This document shows positions 57,402 to 64,000 of a DNA stretch of 64,000 nucleotides, piece after piece; positions within the stretch are counted from its first letter, which is position 1, and every line of letters starts with the position of its first letter. The DNA is taken from positions 162,499-226,498 of the forward strand of contig JAFECB010000023.1 in the NCBI GenBank assembly GCA_018242365.1. The letters run 5' to 3'. The notes below the pieces were generated by a model that did no database searches, was not told where the DNA came from, and was given only the letters and a program-made list of their open reading frames with translations. The position numbers were made by a program, and so were the translations under genes. This stretch comes from Pseudomonadota bacterium (lineage in GTDB: Bacteria; Pseudomonadota; Gammaproteobacteria; Xanthomonadales; Xanthomonadaceae).

Positions 57402-59382
57402 TCGAACGAACAGCCTCGATCAAGGCCTCGACGGTGATCCCGAAGTGCGGGAACAGCGCTTCCGCCGGCGCGCTGGCACCGAAGCTGTCGATGCCGATCA
57501 CGGCGCCATCCAGACCGACGTACTTGCGCCAGAAATCCGTCACCCCGGCTTCGATCGCCACCCGCTTGCGGCAGGCCTTCGGCAGCACGGCTTCACGATA
57601 GCTGGCGTCCTGGCGATCGAACACGTCGGTCGATGGCATCGACACCACCCGCACGCCCTCACCCAGCTGCGCCGCCGCCTGCATTGCCAATCCGACTTCG
57701 CTGCCCGTCGCGATCAGGATGACTTCGGGCGCGCCGACGCTGTCCTTCAGCACATAGCCGCCACGCGCGATCGCGGCCACTTGCGCTCCATCGCGCGGCT
57801 GGTGCGGCAGGGTCTGGCGGCTGAACACGAGACAGGACGGGCCGTCCTTGCGTTCGATCGCGGCCTTCCACGCCACCGCCGATTCCACCGCATCGCAGGG
57901 CCGCCAGAGATCGTTGTTCGGGATATAGCGCAACGACGCCATGTGCTCGACCGGCTGGTGGGTCGGGCCGTCTTCGCCAAGGCCGATCGAGTCGTGGGTA
58001 TAGACGTGGATCGCATGCGCGCCCATCAGCGCGCTCATGCGCACGGCGTTGCGGGCGTAGTCGGAGAACACCAGGAAGGTGGCGTCGAACGGCAGGAAAC
58101 CGCCGTGCAACGCCAGCCCATTGCTCATCGCGCTCATGCCGAATTCGCGCACGCCAGAGTGGATGTAGTTGGCATCCGGATCGTTGGAGGTGACTGGCTT
58201 GCTGGCCTTCCACAAGGTCAGGTTGGAATGCGCCAGATCAGCCGAGGCGCCGATCAGTTCCGGCAGCAGCGGCGCGAATGCCTCGATGGTGTTCTGCGAG
58301 GCCTTGCGGCTGGCGATGTTCGGGCCGTCCTGCTGCAGCTTGGCGATGAAGGCATCGGCAGCGTCAGCGAAGCCTGCCGGCAATGTGCCGTCCATGCGCC
58401 GACGGAACTCGGCCGCAAGCGCAGGGTACGCCGCCGCGTAAGCGGCAAAGCGCTGGATCCACGCGGCTTCCAGCCCGGCGCGGTCACGCTTGCGCCAACC
58501 GGCATAGATGTCCTGCGGGATCTCGAATTCGCCGTAAGGCCAACCCAATGCAGCGCGGGTGGCGGCCGCCTCGTCCTTGCCCAGCGGCGCGCCGTGCGAG
58601 GACTCCTTGCCGGCCTTGTTCGGCGAACCGAAGCCAATGGTGGTGCGGCAGCAGATCAATGTCGGCTTGTCGGCGGACTTCAGCGCGGTTTCGATCGCGG
58701 CCTTGATCTCGACCGGATCATGCCCGTCCACGCCACGCACCACGTTCCAGCCGTAGGCCTCGAAACGCATCGGGGTGTCATCGGTGAACCACCCGTCAGT
58801 ATTGCCATCGATACTGATGTGGTTGTCGTCCCACAGCGCGATGAGCTTGTTCAGGCCCAGCGTGCCCGCCAGCGAGCAGGCTTCGTGGCTGATGCCCTCC
58901 ATCAGGCAACCATCGCCGAGGAACACCCAGGTGCGATGGTCGACGATGGCGTGGCCGTCGCGATTGAAGTGCCGCGCCAGCAACTTTTCAGCCAGCGCAA
59001 AGCCAACCGCATTGGCCAGCCCCTGTCCCAGCGGCCCGGTGGTGGTTTCCACGCCCGGGCAGACATGGTTCTCCGGATGCCCCGCGGTCTTGCTGCCGAG
59101 CTGGCGAAACGCCTTCAGTTGCTCGATCGGCAGGTCATAGCCGGTCAGATGCAGCAGCGCGTACTGCAACATCGAGCCGTGGCCGTTGGAGAGGATGAAA
59201 CGGTCGCGATCGGCCCAGTGCGGATTGGCCGGATTGCAGTCGAGGTAGTCGTTCCACAGCACCTCGGCGATGTCGGCCATGCCCATCGGCATGCCAGGAT
59301 GGCCGGAATTGGCGGCCTGCACCGCGTCGATGGCAAGGAAGCGGATGGCGTTGGCAAGATCGCGGCGGCTGGGCGCAGTCAT
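57397..59382 (-). CDS. tkt: Transketolase
   Basis: 661 residues. [20 protein letters not shown] opens the protein; the thiamine-diphosphate motif is in [33 protein letters not shown], and in the second domain [20 protein letters not shown] and [20 protein letters not shown], follow. The enzyme moves two-carbon units between sugars in the pentose phosphate pathway. The frame is open 41 codons further, but [15 protein letters not shown] at 59382 is the family start. The gene begins the collinear tkt-gap-pgk-pyk-fba set. Its last bases overlap the Fur-like box of the next unit. Confidence 0.97.
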   Translation of the reverse strand: MTAPSRRDLANAIRFLAIDAVQAANSGHPGMPMGMADIAEVLWNDYLDCNPANPHWADRDRFILSNGHGSMLQYALLHLTGYDLPIEQLKAFRQLGSKTAGHPENHVCPGVETTTGPLGQGLANAVGFALAEKLLARHFNRDGHAIVDHRTWVFLGDGCLMEGISHEACSLAGTLGLNKLIALWDDNHISIDGNTDGWFTDDTPMRFEAYGWNVVRGVDGHDPVEIKAAIETALKSADKPTLICCRTTIGFGSPNKAGKESSHGAPLGKDEAAATRAALGWPYGEFEIPQDIYAGWRKRDRAGLEAAWIQRFAAYAAAYPALAAEFRRRMDGTLPAGFADAADAFIAKLQQDGPNIASRKASQNTIEAFAPLLPELIGASADLAHSNLTLWKASKPVTSNDPDANYIHSGVREFGMSAMSNGLALHGGFLPFDATFLVFSDYARNAVRMSALMGAHAIHVYTHDSIGLGEDGPTHQPVEHMASLRYIPNNDLWRPCDAVESAVAWKAAIERKDGPSCLVFSRQTLPHQPRDGAQVAAIARGGYVLKDSVGAPEVILIATGSEVGLAMQAAAQLGEGVRVVSMPSTDVFDRQDASYREAVLPKACRKRVAIEAGVTDFWRKYVGLDGAVIGIDSFGASAPAEALFPHFGITVEALIEAVRSI

Positions 59383-59593
59383 GGCGAAAGGCGAAACGGA
59401 AGGAATGCGTATTGTCCCATGCCGTGCCGATCGAGTGCGCCGACTGTTCAACAGCCGGGCACGCCTGCTCACATCGCTGCGGGATAAATTCCGATCAACC
59501 TGCAAGGAAAACGCCGACTGTGCCGCAAACCGGCAGTTGGCAATCTGCGTGCATGCCAGCCATCGCCCTCACCACCTCTCGGCTTCCCATCCC

Positions 59594-59630
59594 CAATGGA
59601 ACCAATATGGTTGTATTATGGTTCCAATTG
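59594..59630. promoter_or_regulatory. Operator dyad of the toxin-antitoxin operon
   Basis: CAATGGAACCA and TGGTTCCAATTG face each other across an AT-rich centre (ATATGGTTGTATTA), 16-50 bp before the antitoxin ATG. Such a long imperfect palindrome is the usual binding site of an Arc/FitA-type antitoxin that represses its own operon. Confidence 0.7.
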
Positions 59631-59645
59631 AATGGAGCCGCTGCC

Positions 59646-59891
59646 ATGCCCACCACCCTCACCCTGAAGAACATCCCCGATGCGGTGTACGAGCAACTCA
59701 AGGCCACTGCCGCGCTGAACCGGCGCAGCCTGAACAGCGAGGCGATCGTTTGCCTGGAAACCGCACTGACTCCCGGCAAGCTCGCCCCCAGCGAGCGGCT
59801 GGCGCGGGCGCGGGCACTGCGTGCGAGCCTGCACACAAAGGGTTTCAGCGCAGACGCCATCGACACCATGAAGCGCCAAGGCCGCGCATGA
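59646..59891 (+). CDS. FitA/VapB-like antitoxin (Arc-type)
   Basis: 81 residues. TTLTLKNIPDAVYEQLKATA then ALNRRSLNSEAIVCLETAL is a ribbon-helix-helix of the FitA/Arc family, followed by a helical tail (LARARALRASLHTKGFSADA) that would wrap the toxin. It overlaps the PIN toxin gene by 4 bp (ATGA). The longer open frame upstream passes through the operator and is rejected. Confidence 0.9.
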   Translation: MPTTLTLKNIPDAVYEQLKATAALNRRSLNSEAIVCLETALTPGKLAPSERLARARALRASLHTKGFSADAIDTMKRQGRA

Positions 59892-60283
59892 TCGTGGTGG
59901 ACTCCAATGTGCTGGCCTACCTGTACCTGCCGGGGGAGTTCACCGACGCGGCAGAACGGCTACTCGAAAGCGATCCGGATTGGCACGCGCCGATCCTGTG
60001 GCGCAGCGAATTCCGCAACATTCTGGCCGGTTGCCTGCGACGCGGGACGCTGACGTTCGAACAAGCGCTTGCCATCCAGCGCGAAGCCGAATCCCTGCTC
60101 GACGGCGCAGAGCACGAGCCGGATTCACGCAGCGTGCTGGAGCGGGTGCAGGGTAGCGACTGCTCTGCTTATGACTGCGAGTTCGTCGCGTTGGCACAAG
60201 CGTTGGGGACGCACCTCGTCACGATGGACGGCAAGCTGCTCAAGGCGTTCCCGAGCATCGCAAAACCGCTGCCAGTTGGCTGA
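59888..60283 (+). CDS. PIN-domain toxin (VapC/FitB type)
   Basis: 131 residues. The acidic active site of the PIN ribonuclease is seen: MIVVDSNVLAYLYLPGE (first Asp), APILWRSEFRNILAGCLRRG (Glu), DCSAYDCEFVALAQALG (Asp) and LVTMDGKLLKAFP (Asp). All four positions are intact, so the toxin is likely active. By family it cleaves tRNA or mRNA when the antitoxin is lost. It is followed 27 bp later by the multi-hairpin repeat copy B. Confidence 0.92.
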   Translation: MIVVDSNVLAYLYLPGEFTDAAERLLESDPDWHAPILWRSEFRNILAGCLRRGTLTFEQALAIQREAESLLDGAEHEPDSRSVLERVQGSDCSAYDCEFVALAQALGTHLVTMDGKLLKAFPSIAKPLPVG

Positions 60284-60309
60284 TCGCCCGCCGATCATCA
60301 GCCTTAGGA

Positions 60310-60460
60310 TGCGCTGAACAAGTCCATCCTTGCCTTATCAGCGCACGCCACGTCCGGTGCATGCCCGGACGTGGCCCACACGAATCAATCCCTTAACGCG
60401 ATTGACCCGTGGCCGGCCATCCATGGCCGGCGGGCAACGCCGACTTGATCAGCGTTGCCC
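60310..60460. repeat. Multi-hairpin repeat, copy B
   Basis: Five hairpins: TGCGCTGA / TCAGCGCA (60310-60345), 10-bp GCCACGTCCG / CGGACGTGGC (60347-60375), TCAATC / GATTGA (60385-60405), GCCGGCC / GGCCGGC (60412-60431) and 9-bp GGGCAACGC / GCGTTGCCC (60432-60460). Sequence between and including the stems aligns with copy A (51171-51314). The last hairpin is followed by TAATTG and may also end transcription of the toxin operon or of the convergent symporter gene. Confidence 0.8.
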
Positions 60461-60466
60461 TAATTG

Positions 60467-61807
60467 TCAGCGCACCAACTCGTCCAGCTTCTCCAGTGCG
60501 GAGTCGTCCAGGTCCTTCTCGCCGCTGCGCTCGGCCACCACCACCGCGGTCGCGAGATCGCCGGTGACGTTGAGCGAGGTGCGGCACATGTCGAGGAAGG
60601 TGTTGACGCCGATGATGATGCCGATGCCGGCCGGATCGATCCCGATGATGCCGCAGATCATCGCGATCACCGGCAATGAGCCCGAGGGAATGCCAGCGGT
60701 GCCAATGCCACCGAGGATGCACAGCACCAGCACCATCAATTGCTGGGTCAATGGCAGATGCAAGCCGTACACTTGGGCCAGAAACAGCACGGTAATGCCT
60801 TCGAACAGGGCGGTGCCGTGGTGATTGGCCGAGGCGCCCACAGTCAGCACGAAGCGGCTGACCTTGCGCGGCAATTTCAGGTTGTCTTCGGCCACCCGCA
60901 AGGTGACCGGCAAGGTCGCGGTGGAGGACGCGGTGGCGAAGGCCGTCAACGTCGCTTCCTGAGTCTCGCGGAAGAAGACTCGGGGCGACATCCGGCCCAT
61001 GAACTTGACCCACAACGGGATCACCACGAAACCGTGGATCGCCAATGCGAGCAGGACGGTCAGCACGAACCAGATCAGGCTCTGGATCACGTCGAAACCA
61101 AGCTGGAAGGTCAGATTGAACATGAAGCAGGCCACTGCATACGGGGCCAGCTTGATGAACATGCCGATCAGGTGCATGCAGATTTCGAACAAGCCCTGCA
61201 TGGCGTTCTTGAACGCATTCGTGCCGGCGGTGGGCTTCATCACCAGCCCGATTCCGATCATCAGCGCAAAAAAGACGATGCCAAGTTTTTGCTTGTCATC
61301 GCCCATCGCGCCCACGATGTTGTGCGGCACGATGTTGACCAGCAGGTCCATCAGTCGCAGATCATTGCCCTTGCTGACGATCTCGCCGGCCTTGAGCACA
61401 TTGCTGCTCAGGGTCTTCTGCACCAATGCCGGATCCATGTGCAGGCCGGGTTGCAACAGGTTGACGCAGAGCAATCCAATACCAACTGCCGCCGCGGTGA
61501 CGACGGCGGTGTAGATCAGGGTCTTCCAGCCCAGCCGGCCCAGCGCAGCGATGTCGCCGAGTTCGGCCACGCCCAGGACCAGGGCCGAGAAGATCAGCGG
61601 CACCACCAGCATGAACAGCAGGTTGAGGAAGATCTGCCCGAAGGGCTTGGTGGCGTATTCGATCAGGCCATGGATCCATGCCGCATCCAGCGCCAACGCA
61701 TGGCCGGCAAGGCCCAGCCCGGTGCCCAGCACAAAGCCGATCAGCACCTTGTAGTGCAGGGCTAGCCCCTTGCTGGGCGCAGTTGGCGTGGTGTCGATGG
61801 TGTGCAT
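60467..61807 (-). CDS. Dicarboxylate/amino acid:cation symporter (GltP/DctA family)
   Basis: 446 residues. Eight membrane helices plus two re-entrant hairpins: the serine-rich FATASSTATLPVTLRVAE (hairpin 1), GTAGIPSGSLPVIAMI (hairpin 2) and the substrate-site helix TFLDMCRTSLNVTGDLATAV. This is the DAACS family; glutamate, aspartate or C4-dicarboxylates are taken up with Na+ or H+. The aspartate and asparagine of helix 8 (MCRTSLNVTGD) are present. Stands alone, convergent with the toxin operon. ATG at 61807. Confidence 0.94.
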   Translation of the reverse strand: MHTIDTTPTAPSKGLALHYKVLIGFVLGTGLGLAGHALALDAAWIHGLIEYATKPFGQIFLNLLFMLVVPLIFSALVLGVAELGDIAALGRLGWKTLIYTAVVTAAAVGIGLLCVNLLQPGLHMDPALVQKTLSSNVLKAGEIVSKGNDLRLMDLLVNIVPHNIVGAMGDDKQKLGIVFFALMIGIGLVMKPTAGTNAFKNAMQGLFEICMHLIGMFIKLAPYAVACFMFNLTFQLGFDVIQSLIWFVLTVLLALAIHGFVVIPLWVKFMGRMSPRVFFRETQEATLTAFATASSTATLPVTLRVAEDNLKLPRKVSRFVLTVGASANHHGTALFEGITVLFLAQVYGLHLPLTQQLMVLVLCILGGIGTAGIPSGSLPVIAMICGIIGIDPAGIGIIIGVNTFLDMCRTSLNVTGDLATAVVVAERSGEKDLDDSALEKLDELVR

Positions 61808-61855
61808 GCGTCGCTCGTCGGAAAAACAAGCCCGCAGCTTAGCAAAGGCCGTGGC

Positions 61856-63484
61856 CTAGTCCGGATACAGCGGCGGCAACAGCGCCTCAGCGCTGGCCTT
61901 CGGATGCTGCCAACGGACACGTCCCGCAAACGCCGCACGCAGCGAACGCACCGCAAGCTGGGCATCGCCACTGCCCCAGCGTGCCGCCTGCAACTGACCG
62001 ATGGCGTCGCGCTGCTGCGGGTCATCCAGCCGCGCATGCACGGCATCCAGATCGCCTTCCGCCACGCCGGCCTGCTGCGTCAGCACGCGGGCGATTCGGG
62101 CCAGATCGTCACTGGCCAATGCTGCGTCCAGGGACTCCATCCGTGGCGATTGCGCGCTATCTGTCTTGCCAGCGCTCTTCGCAGCACGCCGTCGTCGCCA
62201 CCACCCTCCCAGCAACACGACAACGAGCCCGCCCACACCGCCTGCCAGCCATGCCCAGTCGAAATCATTGCGCGATGAAGTCTGCATTGCACCCGGCTGC
62301 ACAGGCTCGGGTCGCAGGGGTGGACGAGGCGCAATCGCAGGGGTGGCCTCGCCGAAACCGGGCGCAACATCCAGCGTGATCGCCGGCAACCGGGCTGTTC
62401 GCGCCACACCGGCCAGCGCATCCCACCAGGTCACGGTGGGGCCAGGGATGGTGAGTGCGCCTGCCTGTTGCGGCACCAACGAAAAACTGCGCCGCACGCT
62501 GGCGCGCAGATGTCCATCCGTCAGTTGCGTGTCCGCTTGTGGCGGTTCGGCGAAGACACGGACACCCGACACCGAAGGCAATTGCAACGCCGGCAACTGC
62601 GCATCGCTGGCACCATCGGCCGTCATCTCGATCTCGACCGTCGCTGCTTCGCCCACGCGCGCACGGGTCGGCACCCGCAGATAGCGCACATCCAGCGCAC
62701 GCAGCGGCAGCCAGGGTTGCGGCGCACCCGGCGGGATCGGCCTGACCTGCAACTGGATCGGTGCAGATGCGGCCGAGACCGGATGCTGGTCGTCATCGAA
62801 CAACGCGTTCAGGCTATCCGACCCACGCAAGCCGTTGAAGCGCGCACCCGGCAGTTGCAGCGTCCCGCTGGACTCCGGGATCAGCAGGTAATGGCGTTCG
62901 ATCACGTAATAGTGATGGCCATCCAGCTCTCGAGTCGAGCGCTGATCCTCGCCCACCTGCTGCATTGACGCGTGTGCAGGCGGGTCCTGATCCAATTGCC
63001 CGGACAGCAATGGGATGGCGTAGTTCAACCGAACCGTGACGCCCACCGATTGCTGCACATAGGGCTTGGGATCGTCGATCAGGGTTTCGACGAACACATC
63101 GGAACGCGCGCTCGCAGGCTGCACCTGTGGCGGCCGCACCACCAATCGCAGCGGAGCCGTCTGGCCGGAGCCGACCCGCAGGGCCGGGATCGTCAGCACG
63201 CCCGGTGCCTTCGGCCGCAGCCCGAGGACCAACAAGGTTTTCCGACTACTGCGTCCATTCACCCACTCGACGCTGCTTTGCTGCGTCTGACCGGCGATGT
63301 CGAACGCGTCACGCAGCGGCGAGCTATCGATTGACGACGCCGGCTGGTCGGTTTCGATCGTGAGCGCCACCGATTCGCCATAGCTGATGTCGGTCCGGTC
63401 CAGCCAAGCCCGCGTCTGCGCCTGCACGGGCAAGGCCATCAGCGCCAGCAACATGCACACCACGGCGGCGCAGGCGCGGTTCAT
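61856..63484 (-). CDS. batD: BatD-family protein
   Basis: 542 residues. A signal peptide (AAVVCMLLALMALPVQAQ) is followed by repeated beta-sandwich domains (RAWLDRTDISYGESVALTIE is the classic BatD opening; VRYLRVPTRARVGEAATVEI later) up to about 400, a membrane helix (FDWAWLAGGVGGLVVVLLGG) with a basic RRRR stop, and a cytosolic helical C-terminus. Bat (aerotolerance-like) operons couple MoxR ATPases with von Willebrand-type proteins; the biochemical role is not settled. Its start overlaps the stop of the upstream gene by 4 bp. Confidence 0.88.
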   Translation of the reverse strand: MNRACAAVVCMLLALMALPVQAQTRAWLDRTDISYGESVALTIETDQPASSIDSSPLRDAFDIAGQTQQSSVEWVNGRSSRKTLLVLGLRPKAPGVLTIPALRVGSGQTAPLRLVVRPPQVQPASARSDVFVETLIDDPKPYVQQSVGVTVRLNYAIPLLSGQLDQDPPAHASMQQVGEDQRSTRELDGHHYYVIERHYLLIPESSGTLQLPGARFNGLRGSDSLNALFDDDQHPVSAASAPIQLQVRPIPPGAPQPWLPLRALDVRYLRVPTRARVGEAATVEIEMTADGASDAQLPALQLPSVSGVRVFAEPPQADTQLTDGHLRASVRRSFSLVPQQAGALTIPGPTVTWWDALAGVARTARLPAITLDVAPGFGEATPAIAPRPPLRPEPVQPGAMQTSSRNDFDWAWLAGGVGGLVVVLLGGWWRRRRAAKSAGKTDSAQSPRMESLDAALASDDLARIARVLTQQAGVAEGDLDAVHARLDDPQQRDAIGQLQAARWGSGDAQLAVRSLRAAFAGRVRWQHPKASAEALLPPLYPD

Positions 63485-64000
63485 TGCGCGTCCCCACTGC
63501 GGCGACGTGCTTCCAGCAGGAAACGTGCGCGCAGCAATGCGCCGGGATCATCCGGCACCCGCTGCAGCCAGGCCTGATTGGTCAGCCGGCGTTCCCGCTG
63601 CTCCGGTGTTTCCTGCGCACTGGCGGGTGTCGCTTGCGACGGTCGCCCGGGGGTTGGCGACTGTTGTCCGCGCAGGGCGTCCTGCATGCGCTGGCGTTGC
63701 GCCGCATCCGCGCGCTGCTGGGCCTGCGCGTCGGCTGGCTTGGGCGGTTGAGGTGCGCCTTGCGACGGCACCTGACGTCCGTGCTGATTCTGCTGCTGAT
63801 TCTGCTGCTGATTCTGCTGCTGATTCTGCTGCTGATTCTGCTGCTGGTTCTGCTGCTGGTTCTGCTGCTGATTCTGCTGCTGGTTCTGCTGCTGGTTCTG
63901 CTGCTGGTTCTGCTGCTGGTTCTGCTGCTGGTTCTGCTGCTGGTTCTGCTGCTGGTTCTGCTGCTGGTTCTGCTGCTGGTTCTGCTGCTGGTTCTGCTGC
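63481..64000 (-). CDS. BatB/BatC-like TPR protein, C-terminal part (cut by window edge), with QQQN repeats
   Basis: About 173 codons are visible; the start lies beyond base 64000. The C-terminus RERRLTNQAWLQRVPDDPGA then LLRARFLLEARRR is the tail commonly seen in Bat-operon TPR/VWA proteins. Before it comes a Pro/Gln/Ala-rich stretch, and upstream of that an uninterrupted run of (Q-Q-Q-N) units, at least 18, coded by a 12-bp tandem repeat and reaching the window edge in the same frame. The protein probably sits at the inner membrane with a periplasmic domain; the repeat is low-complexity and likely disordered. Confidence 0.8.
   Translation of the reverse strand, partial: QQNQQQNQQQNQQQNQQQNQQQNQQQNQQQNQQQNQQQNQQQNQQQNQQQNQQQNQQQNQQQNQQQNQQQNQHGRQVPSQGAPQPPKPADAQAQQRADAAQRQRMQDALRGQQSPTPGRPSQATPASAQETPEQRERRLTNQAWLQRVPDDPGALLRARFLLEARRRSGDAQ
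63784..64000. repeat. 12-bp tandem repeat (QQQN-coding)
   Basis: About 18 copies of CTGCTGCTG-ATT/GTT in a row, continuing past the window end. The only variation is ATT versus GTT, both giving asparagine on the coding (minus) strand. The first five units near 63784 are all ATT and the outer ones mostly GTT, which suggests stepwise growth by slippage. Confidence 0.95.

Noticed and set aside
63784..64000. CRISPR-like array of regular repeats
   Set aside because: The unit is a 12-bp simple repeat without spacers and is in frame with the Bat-operon gene.

Overview
The window is a chromosomal segment of a GC-rich gammaproteobacterium, most likely of the family Xanthomonadaceae/Lysobacteraceae (Lysobacter, Luteimonas, Thermomonas or Pseudoxanthomonas-like). 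The evidence is the gene content and order: a lipoyl-domain E3 (lpdA) next to aceF, an LTD/PPC endonuclease I, YajQ, DUF3297 and DUF3016 proteins, and tkt, gap, pgk, pyk and class I fba in one collinear neighbourhood. Genus assignment is inference. I saw no rRNA, tRNA, CRISPR array, prophage or complete insertion sequence.

Layout. 0-2 kb: the start of nadE (cut by the window edge), inorganic pyrophosphatase and a DUF4136 lipoprotein. 2-9.5 kb: the complete F1Fo ATP synthase operon atpIBEFHAGDC on the minus strand, with a candidate promoter, a good terminator and two unusual heptamer-based inverted repeats between genes. 9.6-13 kb: lpdA and aceF of the pyruvate dehydrogenase complex; lpdA carries a REP-like repeat pair inside its coding linker. 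13-22 kb: an EamA transporter, secreted endonuclease, yajQ, rsuA/rsmC, an ECF sigma/anti-sigma pair, a serine hydrolase and small conserved proteins. 22-25 kb: an ECF42-type sigma factor with DGPF/YCII and glyoxalase-fold partners. 25-31 kb: two tandem GAF-GGDEF cyclases, a LytS/LytTR two-component pair, acpH and a 64-residue orphan protein. 31-36 kb: an RND efflux pump (no outer-membrane gene) and a small L7/L12-like membrane protein. 36-50 kb: fba, pyk, pgk and gap, separated by accessory genes (Sel1/DUF3857 pair, cache-GGDEF cyclase, CopD-like protein, ferredoxin, ArsR-SRPBCC pair). 50-57 kb: S1/P1 nuclease, a frameshifted TonB-like lipoprotein, an M56 peptidase-TonB fusion with its BlaI repressor and operators, two odd palindromic elements, and a metal-uptake cluster (DUF2946, TonB-dependent receptor, PCuAC chaperone) under a Fur-like box. 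57-64 kb: transketolase, a FitAB/VapBC-type toxin-antitoxin pair, a dicarboxylate symporter and the end of a Bat (BatD/BatB) operon with a 12-bp tandem repeat coding QQQN.

The most interesting non-coding signals are (i) two nested palindromes at 53973-54228 in opposite orientation, whose stems differ but whose unpaired sequences are conserved; (ii) a 145-150-base multi-hairpin repeat present twice (51171-51314 and 60310-60460), with compensatory changes in a stem; (iii) a 7-bp slippage repeat that puts a TonB-like gene out of frame; and (iv) several well-formed operators (BlaI, ArsR, Fur, FNR-like, toxin-antitoxin). All gene functions are read from sequence motifs by eye; no database search was possible.
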